This document shows, one piece after another, positions 54,290-64,000 of a stretch of 64,000 bases of DNA. The notes below the pieces were generated by a model. That model was not told the DNA's origin and did no database searches. It worked only from the letters and a program-made list of their open reading frames with translations. The translations under genes were made by a program, and so were the position numbers. The DNA comes from Leptobrachium leishanense (Eukaryota; Chordata; Amphibia; Anura; Megophryidae), in assembly GCA_009667805.1 (NCBI GenBank), contig CM019069.1:59203422-59267421 (forward strand), in the 5' to 3' direction. The number at the start of each line of letters is the position of its first letter. Position 1 is the stretch's first letter.

Positions 54290-55397
54290 TGTAGCGCTCA
54301 CTCCCGGAGGAGCCGCTGAAAATTGAACCACGGGTCAGTCTCCCCGCACTAGGGAATAAATATACTCCAACACAGTTGTGAGTTTTTATCATTTAAATCG
54401 TTTACTAAAATAATGAGCAGATGTTGAAACACAGTATTCACAGATATATTACAGTATTTTCGTATCGCGGTAAAACGCGTGGCGGAAAAGAAACGAAACA
54501 CGAGGCTTCGTATTTCGGAATATAAAATATTCGTAACCGAACAGAAAATAAAAGCAGTTGCACGAATATCCGAAAAAGGAACACGTAGCGGAACCCAAAA
54601 ATACAATCTCTTCGTATTACGATAAACGCGCAGCGGAAAAGAGGAAAATATATTCGGAACGTATCTTTACTCTTGTTCCGATACGCAACAAAAATGAGTC
54701 CTGCACAGGTTAAGTCCCGGAATGTAAAAGGTGTGTGTGTGTGTGTGTATGGTACCCGGGTACTGTTCAACTGGCCAGTGAATTTACTTAAAGAATCTCT
54801 TCGACTAGTCAAGTTGGGGCCCTGTGGACTTTAAAGAGGAAAACAGCAGCGAGTTCTTTATTTACAGTACAGCCTTGGAGGCCTCTCACCCATCCGACGG
54901 TTGCTTTAGGCTCCGCTGACCCAGGACGTCTCTCCGCTCGATATTGACTGGGGATACTAGCGGCCGGATCCGTTGTCTGACTTTCCGCAGCTTGTCCAAC
55001 TCACCGCCTGCTCTCCGTACCCGGTCAACTCGCGGCAACTCCTTACTCGAGGTCTTTGGTCTCTTAGATCTGCAGCAATCTCTGGAACTTGGAGCGCTCT
55101 CTTTCTCTTCAGGCTGAATGTCCAATAAATGACTCTGACAGGTCTCGCTCAGGCTCTGGCTTAGGCCCTCTTGCGATGTCTCTCACTGCGTCTGCTCCCT
55201 CTGACTCCCTGGCGCGCTCTGGAACTTTCTCCACGAGGCAGAGGATGTAAGTGTCCAGTCCCCACCCACTTCCTGTCTTCTTGCAAAGCATGCTGGGCGT
55301 TGTAGTCCCAATGTCCAGTATCTGATCGCGATAGTCTCCATCTTGTGGCCAAAAATAGGTACTGCCACAGCAAGATGATTTTTAACACAGCGCTACA
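54290..55397 (-). mobile_element. Solo LTR, about 1.1 kb, inside SINE copy 1
   Basis: It starts TGTAGCGCT and ends AGCGCTACA, with flanking gtat (54286-54289 and 55398-55401). The SINE sequence is continuous when one gtat and the insert are removed. Reading the minus strand puts a tatttattccc segment with AATAAA-like content near the end and a GC-rich, CA-repeat-containing middle (complement of the (GT)n at 54731-54748). TG...CA ends, a 4-bp TSD and no ORF favour a solo LTR. A non-autonomous DNA transposon with 9-bp inverted ends is the alternative. Confidence 0.62.
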
Positions 55398-55417
55398 GTA
55401 TCCTTCCTGGAGAATGT
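55398..55417 (+). repeat. SINE copy 1, last bases
   Basis: gtatccttcctgg completes the tail cut by the LTR. It abuts the tail of SINE copy 2, so two SINEs meet tail to tail. Confidence 0.8.
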
Positions 55418-55623
55418 TGTTTGTTTGTGAAAGTATTTTACCAGTAAGGATACATTGATATTTCTCTCATTTTCAAGTACTTCCTGGGCGGCGAGTATGT
55501 ACCGTTAGGTGTCTTGCCAAAGGGTACTTACTGGAGAGGTGCTCTTTTGCCGGGATTCAAACCTGTGTCTCCATGGTCTCCACAGTTATAGAGCAGTGAT
55601 GTTACCTCTACTCCACCCAGCTG
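55418..55623 (-). repeat. tRNA-derived SINE, copy 2 (minus)
   Basis: On the minus strand agctgggtggagtagaggta, a B box ggtttgaatccc, ctctccagtaagtaccc, gacacctaacggtacata and the LINE A-type tail appear in order. One B-box change (T for C) is present. It is full length relative to copy 1. Confidence 0.85.
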
Positions 55624-56518
55624 GTTCATGTTGTTCTACTTGCTTTAAGGGCATGGTGCAAAGAGAATACGTGCTGTCATTGAGTGCATCAATAGAAAAT
55701 TATCTTTACCATAAAGATGAGAAAATATGTATGCACCGCTTTTTATTAGGTGGTTTGCATACATAGGACAACTGGTTTACTCCAGAAAACGCAAAAATAT
55801 AAAAAGTCTATTTGAGCTAAAATATATTGGATACAGACATGCCATATGGTCATATCCTGCTTAGACTAACATAGCATGACTAAATCAAGATTGTTGATTT
55901 TTTTTCTGTTTCTTGGCAAACACATGGCTTGTGTATTACGCTTTGTGCCAATTAATTTTTGCATAATGTATATATTTTTGGTAGTTCATGAGCAATAAAA
56001 TATGACTATCAGAAAATGCAATCAGACAATAACATCAGATCAGTGTTCCATTGGACCTTTGTACATCCAACACCTTGCAAAAGATTTTGGGCCTCATTAT
56101 TGTTTACCAGATTTGTAATCGTTCATCATTCTACCATAACTGTAGTGTGTCCACTAAAAAGTATATGATGTGCAAAAGCATGGCATCCTCACATAACAGC
56201 CAAGCTGAAACTGCAAGTAGAGACTTGCCGTGGAGCAGGGGAGGAGAAATTGAGGTTTATCTGATCACCAATCTCACAGATCTTGTGATCAGTGGGTTCC
56301 TCTGAGATTCTGATGTGGTCCTGAGGGTAACATCCTAATTCTAAGTACAAAGAATATCTGAGATATTCCAGGAATTTGAGAGTAAATTTAGCACGTTTAA
56401 TGTGGCAGAACCTCCTTCCAATGTATGTCTGCGTCACCTGGTACTTTACAATACCTGGGCAACCTCATACCCTCGGAGGTTCCAAAGAAACTAATGATTT
56501 GGAGGTTATACTCCTGCC
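55624..56518. other. Anonymous sequence
   Basis: No recognised gene or repeat in 0.9 kb. Confidence 0.5.
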
Positions 56519-57064
56519 ATGAGACTATGGTCTTTATGTAAACACTGCCTCCCCTTCCTATGGCCAGATCCTCTTGGACGTTCTCCCAAGACTACCTTAT
56601 ATAAATATATACGGGGCCATTATAAACCATTGTCTGATAACCTATTCGTTAACAGGACTATACACAGGACACGAGGTCACCCATTTAGACTGGATGAAAG
56701 GAAATTCAGCCTAAAGCATAGGAAGGGTTATTTTACGGTGAGAACAATAAAGCTGTGGAATTCTCTGCCTGTTGAGGTGGTTGGGTCAGAGACTGTACAG
56801 ACTTTTAAACAGCGGCTGGATGACTTCCTGCAGACACAGAATATTAAGGGTTATAATATTTAATATGTGGGTAAGCTTCTTGATCCAAGGAGAAATCTGA
56901 TGCCATTCTGGGGTCAAGAAGAATTTTTTTTCCCAGTGTGTTGCATGTTGGCGAGCACTTCAGACTGCGTTTTTTGCCTTCTTTTGGATCAACAGCAGTA
57001 GGTGATGTGTGAGAGGCTGGACCCGATGGACGCATGTTTTTTTTCAGCCTATGTAACCAATGTT
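56519..57064 (+). pseudogene. CR1-type LINE: end of ORF and 3' UTR tail
   Basis: The frame to 56863 ends RTRGHPFRLDERKFSLKHRK, YFTVRTIKLWNSLPVEVVG, TFKQRLDDFLQT, the CR1/L3 C-terminal block. It is followed by the tail ttgatccaaggagaaatctg, ggggtcaagaagaatttttt, ttgccttcttttggatcaac and tcagcctatgtaaccaatgt, a tail widespread in vertebrate CR1 elements. It is 5'-truncated within the RT C-terminus. Confidence 0.85.
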
Positions 57065-57459
57065 CTTTTTTCATTGCGAATACACTATTGTTTTCCCTCA
57101 TCAGCATCTTGTGTCTTCATTATTTCAGCTACCTGCTTCCCAGGTGACAGTGACTTCATCTTGCAGTTCTCCTTCAGATCTACTATTGTCTGCCTCACCC
57201 TTGTGTATATATCAACACGTATAGCTGGCCATAATTTCTGAATAACTTGTTCATTCTTCCTTGCGTTAAGCCTTGTCTGCTTTTGGAGACGAAACACAGA
57301 GTTGATAAACACTTCTTCAGGAAACAGTGTTGAATTGAAAACTGGATTTCACAGTGGGTTGAGTTCTGGATCGGAGATAGGAAGCCATTCTTTTCTTTTC
57401 AATTATTAGATAGCACAATGAAGATCGGTCTCCATGTCAGATATTTTGGCCCTAGATTT
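57065..57459. other. Anonymous sequence with a 75-aa minus frame
   Basis: The minus frame 57312-57085 (LNARKNEQVIQKLWPAIRV, then RQTIVDLKENCKMKS) looks protein-like, but I cannot name its family. It could be a piece of a transposon-encoded DNA-binding protein. No splice context was established. Confidence 0.3.
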
Positions 57460-57613
57460 AACATAGTTATATAGGCTGAAAGAAGACATGAGCCCATCAA
57501 CTTTAGTCTTTCACACAATCAGCTACTGCTGCTGATCCAAAAGAAGGCAAAAACCCAGTCTAAAGCGCTCTCCAAATATGCAATAAACTGGGAACCTTCT
57601 TGACCCATATTAT
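57460..57613 (-). repeat. CR1 3' UTR tail, minus strand
   Basis: taacatagttatataggctg, gaagacatgagcccatcaa, gatccaaaagaaggcaaaaa and ccttcttgaccc are the reverse complement of the CR1 tail at 56875-57060. No coding part remains. Confidence 0.85.
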
Positions 57614-57671
57614 AATTTATAGGTAAATTTTTTAAATTCCAAGTTTCCGCTTCTTGAGCGGCTGTCAAAAT

Positions 57672-57860
57672 GACTAAATGGAGTAGAGGTATCATCACTG
57701 CTCTATAAACGTGGAGACACAGGTTCAAATCCTGGCAAGAGCACCTCTCCAGTAAGTGTCCTTTGGCAAGACACCTAACGGTACAGACTCGCCACCCAGG
57801 ACATACTTTAAAATGAGAGAAATCTCAATGTATCCTTCCTGGTAAAATACTTTCTCAAAA
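57672..57860 (+). repeat. tRNA-derived SINE, copy 3
   Basis: tggagtagaggtatcatcac, a B box ggttcaaatcc (57723-57733), gcacctctccagtaagtgtc, gacacctaacggtacaga and the tail aatgtatccttcctggtaaaat plus an A-rich end. The first few head bases differ from copies 1 and 2. Confidence 0.85.
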
Positions 57861-58438
57861 AAAAATGAGAAAAATAAAATAAATTAATTGAACAAAAAAG
57901 GCAACATTAGGCACCTGACTCAGCCTGTATTATGCATAAGCATGAACGTAAAAATTCCCATAATCCATAGAAATCTGCATTCGATATATAATTATACATT
58001 TTGTAGTCTTCTCTGCTGTCGTTACCCACAAGGTCTTGTATCATATCAATGGCTCAGTGTCAAGACCTATTAGAGTGACTAAGGCTTCACATACTAATCC
58101 TTTGTATTTAGAAACCATAGGGCTTCACTGAGCTTTTTCGGAACTCAACAATAGCTACAAAAGAAACCGTGAAAACAGATTTTTTCTTAAAAGCACAACC
58201 CCAAGGCAAGATAAAATACACAAGGGAACAAATCTTTTTCTTTACATAGCAAGGTTGGATTCAAACCAATTTTGATCCAGTCTGTTACACTGAAAGAAAT
58301 AGTCAGACCATGCATAAGGGCATTCCCATTTAGGAGCAAAATGAAAGCTCTAAAACATTTATAGTTTTGCTTTACGACTATGAAAAGTCATGTGTTTGAA
58401 TGTTACAGTGTGCCATTTCATATGTACTAATTTTAAAT
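57861..58438. other. Anonymous sequence
   Basis: Nothing recognised. This is the flank of the minisatellite-core element copy B. Confidence 0.5.
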
Positions 58439-58447
58439 GATTTTTTC
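58439..58447. repeat. 9-bp TSD of minisatellite-core element copy B, left
   Basis: gattttttc here recurs exactly at 59156-59164. Confidence 0.88.
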
Positions 58448-59155
58448 GGGTTTGAGTCGAAATCCCTACAACCAGGTTCACTAATGCCAAAATCCCGACG
58501 GCCAACTTCCCTACACAGACAACTCCCTGACGGCCAACTTCCCTACACGTCCAACTTCCGTACACAGACAACTCCCTGACGGCCAACTTCCAGACATCCA
58601 AAATCCCAGCGGCTATCACTAACCCTACTCCCTAACCCCCTAAACCTAGCCCTAACCATAACCCCCCCTAAACCTAGCCCTAACCCCCCTAAACCTAGCC
58701 CTAACCCTCTAAACCTAGCCCTAACACCCCAAACCTAGCCCTAACCATAACCTCCCTAAATCTAGCCCTAACCCCCCTAAACCTAGCCATAACCCCCTAA
58801 ACCTAGCTATAACCCTAACCCCCTAAACCTAACCCCCTAAGCCTAGCCCTAACCCCCTAAACCTAGCCATAACCCTAACCCCCTAAACCTAGCCTTAACC
58901 CCCCGAAACCTAGCCATAACCCAAACCCCCTAAACCTAACCCCCCTAAACCTAGCCCTAACCCCCTAAAACCTAACCCTAACCCCCTTAAACCTAGGGTT
59001 AGGGTGTTAGTATTAGGGTTAGCCGCTGGGATTATGGATGTCTGGACGTTGGTCGTGTAGGGAAGTTGGGATGTCCTGCACTTGTTCGGTCTGGAAGTTG
59101 GCCGTCGGGATGTTGGCATTAGGGAACCTGGCTGTAGGGATTTTGTCCGGGACCC
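58448..59155. mobile_element. Minisatellite-core DNA element, copy B (708 bp)
   Basis: It begins GGGTTTGAG and ends GGGACCC, with an exact 9-bp TSD. The arms (58448-58625 and 59010-59155) are long imperfect inverted repeats sharing aatccctacaaccaggtt, taatgcc, cccgacggccaacttcc and catccaaaatcccagcggct. The left arm itself contains a 60-bp-type duplication (ccctgacggccaacttccct twice). The core 58626-59009 is a C-rich-strand CCCTAAACCTAG/CCCTAACC minisatellite, which flips to GGTTAGGG at about 58994. No ORF. Mutator-like by TSD length and arm structure (inference). Confidence 0.82.
58626..59009. repeat. Degenerate telomere-like minisatellite (CCCTAA/CCTAGCC)
   Basis: Tandem aacctagccctaaccccct-type units of 17-24 bp make up the core of copy B. 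It is the complement of the 16081-16620 array with independent unit order, so the array expands or contracts between copies. Confidence 0.88.
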
Positions 59156-59164
59156 GATTTTTTC

Positions 59165-59645
59165 ATGAAGTCTTTAAACCTACATAAGTATTTTTTGTTA
59201 ATATTTTCATTTTATGTAAGCATAACAAAGTAGAAAAACATAAAAACAGGTTTATGCAGTGATATAATTACAAAACACTATTTACATCATCGGTTCTATG
59301 ATACATGACAGTATTTCCGATGTGTAGCAGCAGCAGCAGATGAGGATTGGCTATCATAAGCTTTCATCACTTTGCTGCTGTTTTAAAAATTTTATTGATT
59401 GCTTGTATATAAACTGAAGAGGAATAAAAACGTTCTACCACATTTGTGGACGTTTTTCCTTTACCGCTGAGGCTGCACTTCCTATATGGTGACATCAACT
59501 CTGGGACTCCAGCGAATCCACCCCCTGTCGAAATAGGAGAGCGGAGATCCCCACACCAAAGGATTTCTTCAAGCTGTGCACCCTCTCCAACGGTCACAGG
59601 GAAGTCTGACATTCCCTGCCCAAGTTGCCAGCCGCCTGGATATCT
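59165..59645. other. Anonymous sequence
   Basis: No clear feature. The proline-rich frame 59446-59700 runs into the next element and is not supported as a gene. Confidence 0.45.
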
Positions 59646-60088
59646 AGGGCTCTATTACATCCTTCGCGCAAACGTTAACGCGTGCGAAAAAACGCATTAA
59701 CGGGAGGGACAAAACCCTTTGCGCAGAACGTCGTATTACAATATCTGCGCAAAAAATGCGCATTAACGTCTAACGCAGGTAGACCTGCGTGAACCCTTTG
59801 TGAGCGTAATGTACTTTGCGCGTCCTATACTTAACATTGTGAGCGCAAATGCATTTGTGCGCAAGATATTACAATCTTAGCACAAAATTTAACTGACAAC
59901 GTTTGCGCGCATAATTTTAACGTCTTTTAAAAGCTGATGGTAACGGCAAATCTGGACGTCCTGGCCAAAACCAAATACACCAGCCCAAAAAAAAAATATA
60001 GCAATGTATAGTTACACATACTACACATACCCAAACAATAAAATAGAGAGGTTGTGCATGTTTTTATTATTGCTGCAGCATATATATC

Positions 60089-62926
60089 ATGGTTAACCCC
60101 AAAAGTACCAGACTCTGCCATATCAATACAGGGGTATTCATGTTATAGAAAAGACAGAGCAAAGAGAGGAGGGGGAATTGTTATTTATGTTGAGGAGTCC
60201 ATAACGTTCACCCCCTTACAGACTTCTAGCTCTCCTGTCACCTTTGATTTCCTCTCTGGTATAATTGAGATCCCATTCAGTAAATCAATCATTGTTGCTG
60301 GGTTCTATCGTCCACCGATCTCTCCAGTGCACTCTCTCTCTGACATATCTCAAATCCTTAATAACCTACTTGCCCAAAACCAAAAAAGTGAACTGCTGGT
60401 CCTCGGCGATTTTAATACAGATTGGCTAAATCCTAAAAACAATAAACACTGCTCGCTGTTTAAAACTTTGCAGCTAACTCAATTAATCTCCTCCCCCACT
60501 CGCATTAATATGAAAAGCCCTAACCATACCTTGTTGGACTGGATTCTCTCCTCATCTCCTGATAGAATACAGGAGGCAGGCGTTCTTGCTAATAGCTTTA
60601 GTGACCATTGTCTAGTGTACTGCGTGCGCAAAATTAAGGCCTTGAAATCTCCCCCAAAGGTAATAACCACCAGGTCTTTCAAGAAATTTATTCTTGAATC
60701 CTTCCTAAGTGATCTCAAACAGCTCCCCTGGTACAGGCTAAACCTAATCCCAGACCTAGACTGTGCAGTTGAATACTTTCAGTCTGAGCTCCTGCAAGTC
60801 TGGAATTCCCATGCCCCGCTGCGTAAAGTGCGAGTAAAAGGGACTCATCTCCCCTGGGTTACAGCTGATCTTACACGTACCGAATTCAAGAGAGCGAAAA
60901 GTCACCGAACGTGCGGTGACTTTTCGATTCTCTTTGAGTAACCCTGTTAGTACCAGCTTAGAGATTCACTGTGGTCAAATTTCAAGAGTACTGGTTCCAT
61001 GAACGATCACTACGAATACCGAAAATGTCGGAATGAATGCACAAAAGAAACAAAAATGGCCAAAGCCCATTACTTCAATGAAAATCTAAACAATAACATG
61101 TCAAACCCTAGAAACTTTTGGAGAACCATAAGTAACATACAAGCACCCCCAGTCCACTCCCAGCCAGCTGCTGTCAAAGTAAACAACCAAACCCTGCAAC
61201 ACCCCCTAGATGTAGCAAATGCCTTTAATGATTATTTTGTTGGATGTGCCACCACTTTGATTGCCAAGCTAGGAAATGACATGCAATCAGAGAGGCCTCA
61301 TGCAGGTCAGGCCCCCCCAACTGTGCAAAGTCCCTGTATCAGACAGGAATTCAGTTTTAGACCAGTGCCTGTCAGTGTCATTACTAAACTTCTCCGTAAG
61401 CAAAAAATGAAATACCAGTCTGGACCTGATCAAATACCAGCAATACTGCTGAAAATCAGTGCGCCAGCAATTGCAAATCCTGTCGCAACCCTAATAAATG
61501 AGTCACTGGCGACTGGATACATACCCAAGCTCTGGAAGACTGCAAGAGTGGTACCTATCCATAAAAGTGGTGACAGTACTTTGGTATCCAACTACCGTCC
61601 GATGTCGTTGCTCCCTGTAATGTCAAAAGTCTTGGAAAAATGTGTCTACACACAATTACGGGATTATTATCAATATTGGAACTACTTAACCCAGGATCAA
61701 TCAGGCTTTCGTCCATATCACTCAACTACAACCGCCCTTTTAAAAGTCTGCAATGATATCCAAGCTGGGATGGAACAAGGAGACCTAACTGGAGCCATCT
61801 TCCTTGATTTTGCCAAGGCCTTTGACACGGTAGACCATGGCATCTTGTTAGAAAAACTTAAAAACTCTGGCATTGGTGATCACACGCTAACCTGGTTTCA
61901 ATCATATGTATCCGACCGATCACAATATGTGTCAATTTCTGGCAGCTCCTCCCTCCCGCTCCCAGTCACTTGCGGTGTACCCCAAGGCTCAATACTAGGC
62001 CCCCTGCTATTCACAATATTCATAAATGATCTGCCAATGTCTGCAAAGCCTCAACTGTACATATGTACGCAGACGACACTGTGATCTATACCAGCAAACC
62101 AAATCTCCCGCAGCTGGAGGCCATGCTGCAAGAACAATTCACAGAGGTAGAAAAGTGGATCAAAAACAACAAACTTTTTTTAAATACTGACAAAACTGTA
62201 ACGATGCTCTTTGGAACAGCACCTAAACTACACAAATTGCAAAATCCCCATCTATGTGTTGGGACAAAATCAAATGGCATGCTGACCACAGTCACTTCTC
62301 TCAAATATCTAGGTATGTGGTTGGACCCTAATCTATCCTTTGGCCCCCACATCGAAAAACTCTCATCTAAACTTTACCCCAAACTAGGTGCCCTGTACAG
62401 AAACAAATCCTGCCTGAGTCCCGCGGTAAGAAAGCAGATTGTACAGCAAATGCTTATGCCGGCTATTGATTACGGAGATGTAGTGTATGCAGCCGCCCCG
62501 CAAACACACCTTCATAAACTTACTACATTGTATAACTCATTCTGCCGCTTTGCGCTACAATGTAACTACATGACCCATCATTGTGACATGTTAAAAGAGC
62601 TAAACTGGCCATCGCTGGAATCCAGAGGCACCCTTCACCTTTCCAGCCTGGTGTTTAAGAGCATCTCTGGGAAGCTGCCACCCTACCTGAATAGACTGCT
62701 TCCCCCAGCAGCTCCCTCATCCTATAACCTCCGATCGAGGGCCGGCACCTTACTTGCAATACCACAATACAAAAAGACAGTGGCTCGGTCCTCATTTTCC
62801 TACAGAGCACCACAATTATGGAATAACCTCCCAGACACCATCAAATCTTCCCCCAGTCTTAAGTCACTCAAAAGCTCCTTACTAACATACCTCAATACAG
62901 AATGCACCTGTAAACATGTAACCTAG
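60089..62926 (+). pseudogene. LINE A endonuclease-RT ORF, frameshifted
   Basis: The endonuclease part has SWLTPKVPDSAISIQGY, RGGGIVIYVEES, GFYRPP, LVLGDFNTDWL, LLDWILSSS and FSDHCLVYC. After the small insertion at 60882 a shifted frame holds the linker and RT (60999-62084): GPDQIPAILLKI, SNYRPMSLLPVMSKVLEKC, AIFLDFAKAFDTVDHGIL (motif A) and CGVPQGSILGPLLFTIFIN (motif B). A frameshift near 62050 precedes motif C MYADDTVIY (62063 on). The last frame continues to a stop at 62926 with APQLWNNLPDTI. Two or three lesions only, so it is better preserved than copy 1. Confidence 0.9.
60882..60949. mobile_element. 68-bp end-hairpin fragment of the AGGGTTATTCA element
   Basis: gcgaaaagtcaccgaacgt and ggtgacttttcgattctc form a hairpin identical in layout to the right end of the 42942 copy, ending gagtaaccct. 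It interrupts the LINE A ORF. gtacc occurs on both sides (60877-60881, 60950-60954), which may be a 5-bp duplication. Confidence 0.7.
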
Positions 62927-63421
62927 TGACTATATTTCCTACATATTTGTTTTCTGTTAATCTGTATATTTGTGTTGTTTTTTTTTAATATCTTGCTTTG
63001 TATTACTTTGTATTTCTGTAACTGTAACACTTCAATGTTCTTGAAGCCAGGACATACTTGAAAACGAGAGAAATCTCAATGTATCCTTCCTGGTAAAATC
63101 CTTTATAAATAAATAAATAAATAAATATATACTCAGATTGATTTTGACAGGTGCAAAAACTGAACGGGAGACAATTGTGGTTCGTAATTCAGATTGGCTG
63201 AATCGCGTGAAAAAACAGTCCGCACACCGATTTCTGCGCCCAGCGTTAATGTGCGCACGTTATTGCGTGACTTTTTTAAGCGTGATATTTTTTGATGGAT
63301 TAAAAAATGCGCTCGGATTGTAATACCAGCGTTAATTTTCACGCGTTAACAATTAACGCTGCGTGCAAAAAAATAGCGCTGCTCGAGCGTTTTTGCGCAA
63401 AGAATGTAATAGAGGCCTTAC

Positions 63422-64000
63422 AGGGTTATTCAAAGAGATCCGAATGGCTGCCGAAAGGGAACCGAATGCTGAAATTCGGCGTACGGTTACCTTTCCTGGC
63501 CATTTGGCTATTCAGAGAGCAGGCAATTCGCCAAATCTTGGCGAATTGCCTGCACATACAGGGCCTGTTCGAGGGCAGGGAAGTCCCCATAGAGAAGCAA
63601 TGCTTCGGCTATTCAGAGAACAAAAACCAGCAGTGAAAGGTTCCCGAAATGCCCTGCCATTCGGTGGTTTAATTTGGCGGGTTTATTCAGGCAAATCCCA
63701 TAGGCTTCGATGTTAAAAATATTCCTGTTTCAATTCAATATCTAATAAACCGTTCATTATAATATTCTGCAGTAAAAAGTCTCTTTATTCTTAGATTTTT
63801 TTAGGATGTTTTAGGCATTTTTCAGGATTTTTTTGCAAAAAAAATTCTGTTTATTTTTTAATCGTTTTTTCTTTTTTCTGTGACAGACCTTTTTATTATC
63901 ATTCATTGGATCTTATATGTAAATTTCAGACATATTCATTCAGTAGTTTCTTTGCAAACTGCGTTTCACTTTTCTAACATTCAAGCGTACTGTTTTTTAT
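63422..64000. mobile_element. AGGGTTATTCA hairpin element, cut by window end
   Basis: Starts AGGGTTATTCAAAGAGA at 63422, four bases after the previous element ends. The order of boxes (ggtaacc/cggttacc hairpin, gcaggcaattcgcc stem, attcagagaac, cgaaatgccctgccattcgg, ttcattataatattctgcag) follows the 42942 copy. The remaining part lies outside the window. Confidence 0.85.

Larger units (their letters stand above)
60087..63125 (+). mobile_element. LINE A copy 2, 5'-truncated
   Basis: This LINE starts within its endonuclease domain and ends with an (aaat)n tail. tatata at 60081-60086 and 63126-63131 is a short TSD in the host element. It carries endonuclease, RT, the same C-terminus as 1-1261, and the 3' UTR with aatgtatccttcctggtaaa. 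A 68-bp fragment of the AGGGTTATTCA element is inserted at 60882. CR1/L2/Rex1 group is inferred from the RT motifs and the truncated TPRT-type ends. Confidence 0.9.
59646..63418. mobile_element. Inverted-repeat DNA element copy 2, split by LINE A
   Basis: Ends agggctctattacatccttc and the complement at 63398-63418 match the element at 29580-30292. Left half 59646-60086 and right half 63126-63418 join at a tatata sequence in the centre, where copy 1 reads gcatatata continuously. Without LINE A it is about 0.73 kb. Non-coding. Confidence 0.8.

Noticed and set aside
57085..57312. Possible host or transposon DNA-binding protein exon
   Set aside because: It looks protein-like, but I could not assign a family or splice sites. 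A protein search would decide.

Overview
The window reads as non-genic DNA from a large vertebrate genome, most likely an anuran amphibian (inference, about 0.75). The grounds are three Penelope-like elements (PLEs) with GIY-YIG endonuclease, a TTAA-flanked AGGG-type (T2/Kolobok-like) element, CR1, L2/Rex1-like and L1-type LINEs, Gypsy LTRs and several frog-style short inverted-repeat elements on one segment. I found no host exon, no rRNA gene, no functional tRNA gene and no CRISPR array. Nearly every coding signal belongs to a transposon.

Layout. 1-16965 is one LINE copy ('LINE A') split by four levels of nesting. A solo LTR (197-997) interrupts its ORF. A 9-bp-TSD element with a telomere-like minisatellite core (1262-1343 plus 16043-16789) interrupts its 3' UTR. 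That element is split by a Gypsy-type retroelement on the minus strand (1344-16037, with gag and a damaged protease but no RT). The Gypsy 3' LTR is split by Penelope element PLE1 (1398-7914), and its 5' LTR carries an embedded CR1 fragment (13868-15485). 16966-21690 holds a Tc1 fragment, inverted-repeat elements and anonymous DNA. 21690-30430 is a palindromic tandem repeat of about 250 bp hosting PLE2 (21892-29323) and a 0.7-kb inverted-repeat element (29580-30292). 30520-45060 is anonymous DNA with several copies of an AGGGTTATTCA-ended hairpin-rich element, L2-type LINE tails, a fold-back mariner (39019-39844) and a Tc1 element (40082-41705). 45080-52828 is a nearly full-length L1 on the minus strand, split inside its RT catalytic motif by PLE3 (47046-49112). 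52974-58440 has a TTAA element, tRNA-derived SINEs, a solo LTR and CR1 tails. 58448-59155 is a second minisatellite-core element. 59646-63418 is an inverted-repeat element split by a second LINE A copy. The window ends inside another hairpin element.

How the parts relate. The SINEs end in the same 3' tail as LINE A, so LINE A machinery probably mobilised them. All three PLEs have 15-bp target-site duplications (TSDs). Their arms carry five hammerhead-ribozyme cores. In PLE1 and PLE2 the sense-strand ribozyme lies 3' of the ORF and an antisense one lies in the inverted 5' arm. Insertion order can be read from the nesting: LINE A, then the minisatellite-core element, then Gypsy, then PLE1.
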